From CAZGOM01 sp964542875 (GTDB lineage Bacteria > Planctomycetota > Phycisphaerae > Phycisphaerales > Phycisphaeraceae): DNA of 27,590 nucleotides. Under the pieces are notes generated by a model, which worked only from the letters and a program-made list of their open reading frames with translations, was not told the DNA's origin and ran no database searches. Positions 14,985-23,800 of this stretch are shown here, piece by piece. The number at the start of each line of letters is the position of its first letter. The stretch's first letter is position 1. Position numbers and translations under genes: made by a program. The stretch covers positions 1 through 27,590 of the forward strand of contig CAZIWA010000073.1 of assembly GCA_964542875.1 (NCBI GenBank). The letters are read 5' to 3'.

Positions 14985-15743
14985 TCACATTGTTGAGACC
15001 GGCTTTGCTTCTTTTAACACAACTGTGTTTGGTTTGCGAAACAGAATCCGGGTGGCGATTGCATAGAAAACCCAGCGCAGATAACTGGGGGCCCATTTGA
15101 AAATCCGAAACCGGCTGGCACCGGCCTTTCGTTCAAGCCAAATGGCGGGACGCTCATGGATGGGCCAGCCGAGCCGGTGGCATTTGGCCAGCAGTTCAAT
15201 GCTGTAGGCAAAGCCGGCCTGGGTTTCAATCGGAATCCGATCAATCACCCGGCGGCTGAAAAAGCGAAAACCATTGGTGGGATCGTGCGTGGGCACGCCC
15301 ACGATGTAAAACATGAAAAAAGCGATTGCCCGAACGAGAAACGCTTTTAAGGGAGGGCACCCTGTCATGGAGCCATCGCCGATGAAGCGGGAAGGGCAGA
15401 CAATGTCTGCCCCGTCAAGGATGAGCCGGGCCATGGCGTCCAGGCGCGGAGCGTTAAAGTCGTCATCGGCGGGCATCATGAGCACAGCGGGAGCCGTGGA
15501 GGCTTCAAACCCGGTTGTGATGGCGCTCAATACGCCTTTGCCTTGGTTTTTCACCAGGACGATTGTGGGCGCGGCGGCCGGGTCGAGGGTGCGAAGGGCC
15601 GCCAGCGTGGTGTCATCGTCCCGGTCGTAGCAAATGAGCACGCGAAAGGGGGTTTTAACATGTCTGGCGAGCGAATTGACAACGCTGAGGATGTTTTCAC
15701 CCTCGTTATAGACAGGCATGACGATGTCGAGATCAACTGGCAT
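14985..15743 (-). CDS. family 2 glycosyltransferase (DPM1-like)
   Basis: Starting at ATG 15743 the protein has 252 residues and begins with the GT2 opening MPVDLDIVMPVYNEGENI. The nucleotide-sugar metal site is the acidic PADDDFN (91-97). NQGKGVLSAITTGFE, PSRFIGDGS, DPTNGFRFF and AGFAYSIELLAKC match dolichyl/undecaprenyl-phosphate mannosyl- or glucosyltransferase-like enzymes. No extra membrane domain follows, so it is probably membrane-associated rather than integral. The frame stays open for 64 codons upstream, inside the oxidoreductase gene, but that extension is Pro/Ser-rich and antisense-like. ATG 15752 is a second possible start. The chosen start overlaps the previous gene by 11 bases. 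It probably moves a sugar to a lipid carrier or growing glycan. Confidence 0.87.
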   Translation of the reverse strand: MPVDLDIVMPVYNEGENILSVVNSLARHVKTPFRVLICYDRDDDTTLAALRTLDPAAAPTIVLVKNQGKGVLSAITTGFEASTAPAVLMMPADDDFNAPRLDAMARLILDGADIVCPSRFIGDGSMTGCPPLKAFLVRAIAFFMFYIVGVPTHDPTNGFRFFSRRVIDRIPIETQAGFAYSIELLAKCHRLGWPIHERPAIWLERKAGASRFRIFKWAPSYLRWVFYAIATRILFRKPNTVVLKEAKPVSTM

Positions 15744-16773
15744 TGGGAACATCCACCCATTGCTTAAGCGTGCTGGATTGACGAAGAGCGTGGAGAACGC
15801 GCTGAGCCTGGAGGGCGTGAGTGAGGTTGGGCGTGGGAGAGGCGCCTTGGCGCAGGTGATCGATGAATTGCCGGGCGAGCTGGGCTGTGGCCCAGGTTCG
15901 GCCATCGGATTGGGTGACAACCGATTGGGATGCAACGGCGTACGCAGGCGCAGGCGGGCGGGAAGAAGCTTTTAAGGTAAAGCCTGAGACATAATCCGAA
16001 CCGGTGTTTTCCAGAAGCAGGGCTTGGTTATCCGAGTAAACCTCAAGCCGGTGGCCGGTGCCAAAGGGGGCATCCAGCACGACGCCAAGGGAAAGAGTGA
16101 GGCCGGATTGGAACTCAAGCCACGCGTCCACCCGGGCGTCTTCCGGCGAGCCGGGGGGGAGCAGATTTGCATTTACTTTCACGATGGGGCCAAAGAGCCA
16201 GGGGAGGTAATAGGCGCAGTGTGAGACGAAGTTAAAGAGGGCTCCGCCGCCTTGGTCTGGAGCGCGTTTCCAGCCATCGGTGAGATTGTGCCGGTGGGCG
16301 TAGGTTTCGACGCGCCAGGTGAGGGCGGCAGACTTGAGTGCGCCCATCTGATTGATGATGGCTTTGGCTTCCTGCCACTGCGGAACCTGGGCGAATAGAA
16401 AGTTGACGGCGTGAGTGACGTTGTGCTTTGTGACGGCGTCAAGCATGGCCTGGGCGGCTTCCACAGAGGAAGCCGCAGGCTTTTCGCAAAACACGGCAAT
16501 GCCACGGGCGGCAGCGGCCAGAACGATTTGCGGCTGAATACTGGGGGGAACCGCGATTGTGATGGCGTGAGGCTGGGCTTGATCCAGCATTTGCTCCCAG
16601 TTGGTGAAAGGCTGGGAACCGGGGATTTTGACGGCGGCAGTTGCGGCCTTGACGGGGTTTCGTCCGGCGATGGCCACGACCTGGCAGCCGGGCACTTGAT
16701 TAAAAGCCGGGGCGTGAACCGCAGCGCCGAAACCCAGGCCGATCACACCGATGCGCAGGGGCTGGGAAGTCAT
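15733..16773 (-). CDS. Gfo/Idh/MocA-family NAD(P)-dependent oxidoreductase
   Basis: A 346-residue protein. The N-terminal Rossmann domain has GVIGLGFG (9-16), AIAGRNP for the nucleotide ribose and the conserved CEKPAA (96-101), whose Lys98 is the family catalytic or binding residue. The C-terminal alpha/beta domain carries GGGALFNFVSHCAYYLPWLFG, with a His in the position where family members bind substrate. Members oxidise or reduce sugars, inositols or nucleotide sugars. Given the neighbours, a nucleotide-sugar keto-reductase or 3-dehydrogenase is plausible. It is coupled to the NUDIX gene by an ATGA overlap and overlaps the glycosyltransferase start. Confidence 0.9.
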   Translation of the reverse strand: MTSQPLRIGVIGLGFGAAVHAPAFNQVPGCQVVAIAGRNPVKAATAAVKIPGSQPFTNWEQMLDQAQPHAITIAVPPSIQPQIVLAAAARGIAVFCEKPAASSVEAAQAMLDAVTKHNVTHAVNFLFAQVPQWQEAKAIINQMGALKSAALTWRVETYAHRHNLTDGWKRAPDQGGGALFNFVSHCAYYLPWLFGPIVKVNANLLPPGSPEDARVDAWLEFQSGLTLSLGVVLDAPFGTGHRLEVYSDNQALLLENTGSDYVSGFTLKASSRPPAPAYAVASQSVVTQSDGRTWATAQLARQFIDHLRQGASPTPNLTHALQAQRVLHALRQSSTLKQWVDVPNAS

Positions 16774-17333
16774 TTGTTGTCCTGCGAAGGGGAGCCCGGG
16801 AAAGACAGCTTTCCATGGATGTGGGCAAGAAAGAGAGGCGCCAGGTGCTGGGCGTGGTTGAATTTGCCCTGAGTAAGAAGAAGGAAAAATTCCGACAGCG
16901 GCACGGCGAACGGCTCGGCCACTTCATCCGGCGCGGTCTGCGACATGGCCCGGGTCAGGTTAGAAGCAAAGAAGCAGTGATGCCTGTTCATGAGACGGCC
17001 GGTGTCCGGATGGATGACGCCCAGAAGCTCCATCCGGCCAGCTTTGTAGCCTGTTTCGTCAAGCAATTCCTGGGATGCGGATTCCTCAGGCGTTTGATTG
17101 TCTTCAACATGACCGGCGGGAAGCTCGATGGTTTCCTGGCCGACGGCGGGGCGATATTGCTTTACAAGGAGAATGCGGCCTTGCTCATCAAGCGCGACCA
17201 CGGAGACGTAGTCCTTGCTGGCCAAGGCATAGTGCGGGGCGCCCTGGCCCGACTTGGGACTGATGGCTAAAAGCTCAATCCAGGGGGTGGAAAAACAGAC
17301 TTTATTGGGATGAGCGGCGGATGGGTCGGTCAT
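16770..17333 (-). CDS. NUDIX hydrolase (ADP-ribose/nucleotide-sugar pyrophosphatase-like)
   Basis: A 187-residue cytoplasmic protein. The NUDIX box spans 74-96 (GHVEDNQTPEESASQELLDETGY) in two parts around TPEE. It keeps the helix acidic residues Glu89, Asp92 and Glu93 and Gly95. It has Gln80 where the first Glu of the consensus is usual and Gln88 in place of Arg. RILLVKQYRPAVGQETIELPAG before the box and GVIHPDTGRLMNRHHCFFA after it resemble ADP-ribose and ADP-sugar diphosphatases. It would hydrolyse a nucleoside diphosphate linked to a sugar, fitting its place as first gene of the sugar operon. No strong ribosome site precedes ATG 17333. Confidence 0.87.
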   Translation of the reverse strand: MTDPSAAHPNKVCFSTPWIELLAISPKSGQGAPHYALASKDYVSVVALDEQGRILLVKQYRPAVGQETIELPAGHVEDNQTPEESASQELLDETGYKAGRMELLGVIHPDTGRLMNRHHCFFASNLTRAMSQTAPDEVAEPFAVPLSEFFLLLTQGKFNHAQHLAPLFLAHIHGKLSFPGSPSQDNK

Positions 17334-17577
17334 GCCGACAGTTTAACCCGGGATGATGGAGCATGGGGAAACGCAGGACAGGTCCATGTATGGGTTTCCC
17401 GGCAGCCATTGGAGTTTCCGACAGATTTTTTAAAGGGACAGTAAAGCCGAAAAATGCGGGTTTATTGCGACGCGCGTTTTTGTCAGTGGAATGATGTTCC
17501 GATTAGGTAGAGAAGCCGGCAGGAACGGCCGTACGATAGCCATATGGTTCCGTTTGGCCTGATACCTGGAAAACACA

Positions 17578-20500
17578 ATGAAGAAGAAGAAGCACATGAA
17601 ACCCGGGGTTTTTGCGATGGTTGTCGGCTTGATGGGCTCCGGCATGGCTTACGCGGCAGACCCTGCACAGCCTTGGCCCGGGCCAAAGGCAAGCTGGGTG
17701 TTTGCTGAAGCCGAGATGTTTGACGCGGAAGGAACCGCGTGGGCGGTGAAAGATACGCCTTACCACTCCCGGGCGATTATCGCGTCGAACATGAAATACC
17801 TGTCGGGTGACTCTGCATCGGCCGGGCAGGCGCACAAAGTGCTGGATGTGGGGGAAGACGGCGAATACAAGCTGTGGGTGAACTTCCGGCAACCCGCGGT
17901 AAGCAAAGGCGCCTTTGAAGTGGTGATATCGCAGGGGGGGAAGGAAGTGCTTCGGCAGAAGTTTGACAACGGGCGTGATGAGGCCAGCGAGGAAGATATC
18001 GCAGGCAACGGCGGTAACGACAGCGACAAGCGCGTGCAGTTTGGCTGGGGCGAAGCCAAGGGCATGGCGAAACTGAACAAGGGGGAAGTGAAGATCACAC
18101 TGATTAAACCGGGCGAAGGCAAGAAAGCGGAAACCGGCCAGATGGTGGACTGTGTACTGCTGACCAAAGATCCGACCTACAAGCCGGACTACCGGGACTT
18201 TGTGCCCCAGACCTACATCCGGTTGAGGCTGCTTAAAAGCGATCTTCCCAAGACATATTTTTATGGGTTTGCCGACCATATGCGGCCGCCTTGGTACGGC
18301 AACCTTGGCATCGGCAAAGGGGTGATTAACCAAGGCGTGACGGTGAAGGAGAAAGACCTGCTGACGCCGGGGGATGACACGGGGTGGCTGAACTTCACCC
18401 GGCAGTTGTATATCGACAGTGATACGAACCTGATGCTCATGGCGACTTACAAGTACCACAACCCCGACGCCAAGGAGAGCGCGTACGCCATCGATGTGGC
18501 CAGTGCGCCTGATGAGAAGTCGATCGTTTCGACCTTTGAACGATCCGGCCCCGGAGCGGGCATGCATGTCCGATTCCGGCCGAATCTGGCCGACGGCAAG
18601 AAACCCTTGTTCGACCTGGATGTGGCCAAAGAAAACCTTCGGATTACGCAAGCCATTCCGCAGCCGGCTTTCGGTAAGCGGCCGACAAAGTTTCCGGTGT
18701 TTATTGCAATGAACGCGACGGACATGCGCAACAGCTTTGGGGTGTACGAAACGGAGATGAAGGTGCTGGAGCTTTTAGGGCTCAGCGGCAGGAAGGACTC
18801 AGAGCTCGATGAAAACGATATTGCCCATGGCCTGGTGTTTGGCCGGACGGGTGTCCGAGTGATGCTTTTTGGGCCGGGAGGATTTGACGAGCCGCTTTGG
18901 GACAGGATCAAGGGGTTTGTGAAGCGCGGTGGTGAGGAAACCACGAAGAGCCCGCTGAACCCGCACGTCCTTGCGGTGCAACTGACCGATGAAGCGGGTC
19001 CGCCGGATCTGGCGGCGATCGTGGGCAAGCCGATCCATGAAAAAGCGTTTGTGGAATGGCTTAAAGAGACCGGCCAGACGCCTGAGAAACTTGGCGTAAA
19101 AACCTGGGACCAGGTGAAGATGACCAGCGACCGCGGCGCGCAAAACCCCGTGTTGTACGCGATGAGCCAGCGGTACCGGGCGTGGATGATCGTGAAGTTT
19201 TTCAAGGAATGCACCAAGCTGGTCCGGGCAGAATTTCCGGCGCACATGAAGGCGCATCAGAACTTCAGCGATGGCGCGGTGTACCACGCGAACCTGTACT
19301 CACAGGGAAATGATTATTTCACGTGGTTCCGGAATGAAGGCCTGGATATCGCCTGGAGCGAGGATTGGACGAACATCGGATCATCACCCCAATTGACAGG
19401 GTGGAATGTGGCACTGCTGCGGGCGGCGACACGGGAACATAAGCAGCCGATCGGCATGTATGTGATCGCCAGCGGGCGATCACCGATGGACGTGAAGCTC
19501 AAGGCCTACAGCAACATGGCTCAAGGTTCCAAATTCCTGGAGATGTTCTCATACACGCCAACCTATACGGGGCATGAAACCAGTTGGTACATGCACCCGG
19601 GGACGTATCAGGCGGTGATGGAACTAAACAGGGAAATCGGCGCGGCGGAAGATGTGCTGATGGACGCCATGCCAAGACGGGCGCAAACCGCGATCCTGTA
19701 TTCCCGGGCCTATGACCTGTGGAATGTGGGTTTTGATAACGCGGCCGGGCATGATCGGATGCACACCTACATGGCATTGCGTCACGCCAATGTGGCTGTG
19801 GACGTGGTGGATGAAGAAGATGTGGTGGCCGGAGATTTAAAAGACCGCAAGGTTGTTTATCTTTCAGGCGAACAATTGGATGCCCGGGTGGTGCCGGTGC
19901 TGGTGCAATGGGTCAAAGACGGCGGCACGCTGGTGCTGGCCGCGGGCGCAGGCACCCGGGACGAGTTCAACCGCGAGACCAATGCCCTGGATAAGGGCCT
20001 GGGGATCGAGCGCGGACCGCTTCAACGATTGCAGGGGTATTGGCACGCCAGCGCGTATCGGGTGGCGAAGAATCTCCTGCCTCAAGGAAAAGTGCAATGG
20101 CGTTTGACTAAACCTTACGGAGGATACGCAGAGCAATCCGTTGACTTTTTTGCTCAGAAACAAGACATCATTTCCTGGCAGGGCGGGAAAGGATCACCCG
20201 CGAGTGATATGAAATTCGCGGATGGAAAACCGGCCAGACAGCGTGTGGCATTGATCAATGGGTTCGTGGAGGTCTACGGGTTCCTGCCGGGCTTGAGCTA
20301 CATCATGGATGCGCAAGCAGCGTTTGATAAAAACGGGCAGGAACCTGCGCCTAAGGATGCAACCCTGCTTCGTGCAACAGGCGAGAAAACGCGTGCGCGG
20401 TATTCCAACGCACCCGACGCCGGGAGCTTTAATGGAGAACTGCGAAGCATGATGAACTTCCACTCCGGCAAGCTGGCGAAAGAGCCGGTGACGGTCTCCT

Positions 20501-20742
20501 CCCCGTTAGTGGAAGCCACATTGCTGGAAGGCACAGTGGGCTGGGTGGTTCCCCTGGCGAACTACTCAGGTGACCCTGTGAGGGAAGCCGTGGTAAGGAT
20601 TCATGTGGGGAACAGAAAGTTCGGCAAGGTGTATTCGTCACGCCAGGGCGAGCTGAAAGTAATTCAGGATGGTGCAGACGGAACAATCGTGGTGAGGCTG
20701 CCGCTGGACTCGACGGATATGATTTTCGCCAAGTGGGAGTAA
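17578..20742 (+). CDS. large secreted glycoside-hydrolase-like protein with beta-galactosidase trimerisation-type domain
   Basis: A 1054-residue exported protein. The signal peptide has a KKKK start, a hydrophobic core, and a likely cut after AYA at 26. Residues about 38-195 form a beta-rich domain (FAEAEMFD, GEYKLWVNFRQPA, VDCVLLTKD) like carbohydrate-binding modules of the CBM6 group. A central part, about 370-690, looks like a TIM barrel of the GH42/clan A kind. Glu472 (AVQLTDEAG) and Glu595 (DIAWSEDW) lie at strand ends and are candidates for acid/base and nucleophile. Residues about 700-810 (AILYSRAYDLW, MALRHANVAVDVVDEEDV, KVVYLSGEQL, WVKDGGTLVLAAGAG) match the glutamine-amidotransferase-like trimerisation domain of GH42 enzymes. 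A beta-rich C-terminus follows. Substrate unknown. It is divergent from the sugar operon and has its own terminator. Confidence 0.75.
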   Translation: MKKKKHMKPGVFAMVVGLMGSGMAYAADPAQPWPGPKASWVFAEAEMFDAEGTAWAVKDTPYHSRAIIASNMKYLSGDSASAGQAHKVLDVGEDGEYKLWVNFRQPAVSKGAFEVVISQGGKEVLRQKFDNGRDEASEEDIAGNGGNDSDKRVQFGWGEAKGMAKLNKGEVKITLIKPGEGKKAETGQMVDCVLLTKDPTYKPDYRDFVPQTYIRLRLLKSDLPKTYFYGFADHMRPPWYGNLGIGKGVINQGVTVKEKDLLTPGDDTGWLNFTRQLYIDSDTNLMLMATYKYHNPDAKESAYAIDVASAPDEKSIVSTFERSGPGAGMHVRFRPNLADGKKPLFDLDVAKENLRITQAIPQPAFGKRPTKFPVFIAMNATDMRNSFGVYETEMKVLELLGLSGRKDSELDENDIAHGLVFGRTGVRVMLFGPGGFDEPLWDRIKGFVKRGGEETTKSPLNPHVLAVQLTDEAGPPDLAAIVGKPIHEKAFVEWLKETGQTPEKLGVKTWDQVKMTSDRGAQNPVLYAMSQRYRAWMIVKFFKECTKLVRAEFPAHMKAHQNFSDGAVYHANLYSQGNDYFTWFRNEGLDIAWSEDWTNIGSSPQLTGWNVALLRAATREHKQPIGMYVIASGRSPMDVKLKAYSNMAQGSKFLEMFSYTPTYTGHETSWYMHPGTYQAVMELNREIGAAEDVLMDAMPRRAQTAILYSRAYDLWNVGFDNAAGHDRMHTYMALRHANVAVDVVDEEDVVAGDLKDRKVVYLSGEQLDARVVPVLVQWVKDGGTLVLAAGAGTRDEFNRETNALDKGLGIERGPLQRLQGYWHASAYRVAKNLLPQGKVQWRLTKPYGGYAEQSVDFFAQKQDIISWQGGKGSPASDMKFADGKPARQRVALINGFVEVYGFLPGLSYIMDAQAAFDKNGQEPAPKDATLLRATGEKTRARYSNAPDAGSFNGELRSMMNFHSGKLAKEPVTVSSPLVEATLLEGTVGWVVPLANYSGDPVREAVVRIHVGNRKFGKVYSSRQGELKVIQDGADGTIVVRLPLDSTDMIFAKWE

Positions 20743-20756
20743 GCCCGGCGGGAAAA

Positions 20757-20809
20757 CAAGAGAGCCCAGGGTAAGGCGCGTGGGACGCGCACTATCCTGG
20801 GCTCTCTTG
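20757..20809 (+). terminator. long hairpin terminator after the secreted hydrolase gene
   Basis: Bases 20757-20770 pair perfectly with 20796-20809 (14 bp), and an inner stem 20776-20780 pairs with 20786-20790 around TGGGA. TTGCTTTGG follows, giving a modest U-rich tail. It starts 15 bases after the stop at 20742 and lies between two converging genes. Confidence 0.72.
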
Positions 20810-20815
20810 CTTTGG

Positions 20816-20868
20816 TTCACCTTACGTTGGGCGTCTCTCGGACAAGGAGAGGGGAGGCGTAAGGTGAA
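20816..20868. terminator. second inverted repeat between converging genes
   Basis: An 11-bp perfect inverted repeat (20816-20826 with 20858-20868) encloses a second small stem (20835-20839 with 20847-20851). It begins five bases beyond the RND pump stop on the - strand. There is no clear T run, so it may be a transcript-end stabilising structure or part of a double terminator with the hairpin at 20757-20809. Confidence 0.5.
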
Positions 20869-20872
20869 GTTG

Positions 20873-23800
20873 TTAGTGGCCGCGGCTCTGGGTTGAGGCC
20901 GGAGGAGCGTGAACGATGGGTTTGGAGCGGAAGAAGCTCATGAACCATTCGGACACGGTGGTGAAGAGCACGAAGAACATGGGTACGAAGAAGATGGCGA
21001 TGAAGGTGGATGCGAGCATCCCGCCGATAACGCCGGTGGCGATGGAGTGACGGGCCGCTGCGCCGGCGCCGCTGGAGATGGCCAGAGGCACCACGCCGAG
21101 GATGAAGGCCAGCGAGGTCATGACGATCGGCCTAAAGCGCAGGCGTGCGGCGTTGATGGCCGCCTGGAAGGCGGGGACACCGGCGCGATGCTGCTCCAAA
21201 CAGAACTCGATGATGAGGATGGCGTTCTTGGCGGAAAGACCCACCAGGGTGAGCAGACCAACCTGGAAGTAGATGTCCTGATCCAGGTTGGGCAGCGTGA
21301 CCTGCGGGAATGACTCGGGACTCATGTTCGGGAAGAGGTTATGGATGAAGTTGGGGAAGTAGGTCTGGTAGAAGTTGCGAAGGTTGACGGCGACCAGCGC
21401 GCCCAGCAGGGCGATGGGAACCGTCAGCAGCACGGCCAGGGGCAACGACCACTTCTCATACTGCGCGGCGAGTACGAGGAACACGACCAGGATGCCGAAG
21501 GCCAGAACATAAGGCGCCTGATTGCCGGCCTTGATTTCCTGGTAAGAAGCGCCGGACCATTCGATGGTGTAGCCCGGGGGAAGCTCCGCGGCGATTTTCT
21601 GGAGGCTGGCCATGGATTGGCCCGTGCTGTAGCCCTGGGCCGGTGCGCCGGTGATCTGCACGGCGGGATAGCCGTTGAACCGGGTGGAGGCATTGGGGCC
21701 GGCCTGGAACTTGGTGGTGACGATGCCCGAGAGAGGCACCATCTGGCCTTCGTTGTTGCGGACGAAGAGCCGGCCGATGTCCTGGGGGTTTTGCCGGAAG
21801 GAGGGTTCGGCCTGGAGCTGGACGCGCCAGATGCGGCCGTACTTGTCGAAGTCGTTGACGTAGAGGGCACCCAGGTAGGTCTGGAGGGTGTCAAAGACGT
21901 CATTGACGGAGACGCCGCGGGCCTTGGCCATGTCACGGTCAAGCTCGACAAAGAGCTGTGGCTGGGTGACGCGGAGGGTGCCGCGGATGCCGGTCATGTG
22001 TTGATCCGGTGCGGAGGCCTTGGTGATGAAGTTGCGTGCGACTTCTTCAAGCTCCCTGGGCGAGGCGCCGTTACGAGCCTGGAGCTGGAGCTCAAAGCCG
22101 GCCTGGGTGCCCAGGCCGCGGATGGGGGGCATGTTGAAGGCGAAGACAAGGCCGTCGGGGTGCCCGGCGAACTTTACGAACACGCTGCGGATGACATCGT
22201 CAGCGGACATGCCGAGTTTCTTACGTTCATCAAAGGGCTTCAAGCTGGCGAACATGGTTGCGCCGGCGGGGTTGTTGATGCCGCCGGTGATGAAGTCGAA
22301 ACCCCCGAGCATGACGACGTTCTGCACGGCGGGGTGAGAGAGCATGTGCTCTTCCACTTCCTTGGCGAGCTTGTTGGTGCGCTCCAGGGATGCGCCGTCG
22401 GGGAGCAGGATGCCCGAAAGGAGAATGCCCTGGTCTTCCATCGGGATGAGGCCCGTGGGGGTGGATTGGGAGAGCTTGTAGCCGCTGTAGGAGAGTGCGC
22501 CAAAGAGGACGACGGTGACGAGGGTGTAGCGGATGGCTTGGCGCACGCCGAACGTGAAGCCGGATGTGATGGCGTTAAAGAAGGTGTCGAACCAGCGGAA
22601 GAGGAAGAACTGCGCGCGCTTGGTGGGCGTCAGGAGCAGGGTGCACAGCGCGGGCGTGAGGGTGAGGGCGACGAAGCCGGAGATGGTGACCGAGACGGCA
22701 ATGGTGACGGCGAACTGCTTATACAGCGCACCGGTAAGGCCCGAGAGGAAGGCGACGGGGCCGAACACGGCGATGAGCACCAGCACGATGGCGATAACCG
22801 GCCCGGTGACCTGCTGCATGGCCTTGATGGTGGCTTCACGAGGCGGCAGGCCTTCATCATGCATGATGCGTTCGACGTTTTCGACAACGACGATGGCGTC
22901 GTCGACGACGATGCCGATGGCGAGAACCAGGCCAAAGAGCGTCAGGGTATTGATGGTGAAACCCATGGCGAGCATGCCGCCGAAGGTGCCGATGATGGCC
23001 ACGGGAACGGCCAGCAGGGGGATGAGGGTGGCGCGCCAGGACTGCAGGAAGATGAAGACGACCAGCACGACCAGGACGATGGCTTCCAGAAGGGTCTGGG
23101 CGACTTCCTTGACGGAGCGTTCAATGTAGGGCGTGGTGTCGAAGGGGGAAACCCAGGTGACGCCCGGAGGGAAGCTCTGGGAGAGGGTGTCCATGGTGTT
23201 GCGGACGCCCTTGATGGTGTCCAGCGCATTTGCGCCGACCTGCTGATAGACCAGGATGAGGGCGGTGGGCTGGGCGTTGTGGCGGCCAAAAAGGCTGTAG
23301 CTGTCGGGGCCCATTTCGACGCTGGCGACGTCTTTGAGGTGCACCATGGAGCCGTCTGTATCGGCGCGCAGGATGATATTTTCATAGTCGGCCGGCTCGG
23401 TGAGGCGGCCACGTGTGAGGGCGGGGATGGTGACGGCGTTGGTGGTGCCGGGGGGAGTGCCCAGGGAGCCCGCGGGGAACACGGCGTTTTGTTCGCGGAT
23501 GGCGCCGGCGACGTCGGAGACGGTCATGTTCTTCAGCACCAAGCGGTCGGGGTTCACCCAGACGCGCATGGCGTATTCCTTGCCGCCGAAGACTCGGCCA
23601 TCACCGACGCCGGGGACGCGGCGGATGGCGTCAAGAACGTTGATGGTGGCGTAGTTGGAGAGCTGGACCTCATCGAAACGGGGGTCGTTGGACTTCAAGG
23701 CGATGACGGCCAGGATGTTGGTCGATGCCTTGGTGACGGTGATGCCGTTGCGGACGACTTCCTGCGGCAGACGGGGCTGAGCGATGGAGAGCCGGTTTTG

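Noticed and set aside
15744..15935. Longer start for the glycosyltransferase inside the oxidoreductase gene
   Set aside because: The added 64 residues are Pro/Ser/Leu-rich, out-of-frame sequence of the oxidoreductase. GT2 proteins begin at the DIVMPVYNE strand.
17488..17500. Small dyad GGAA-TGATG-TTCC in the divergent gap as an operator
   Set aside because: Arms are only four bases and no second copy is near; such a dyad is expected by chance.
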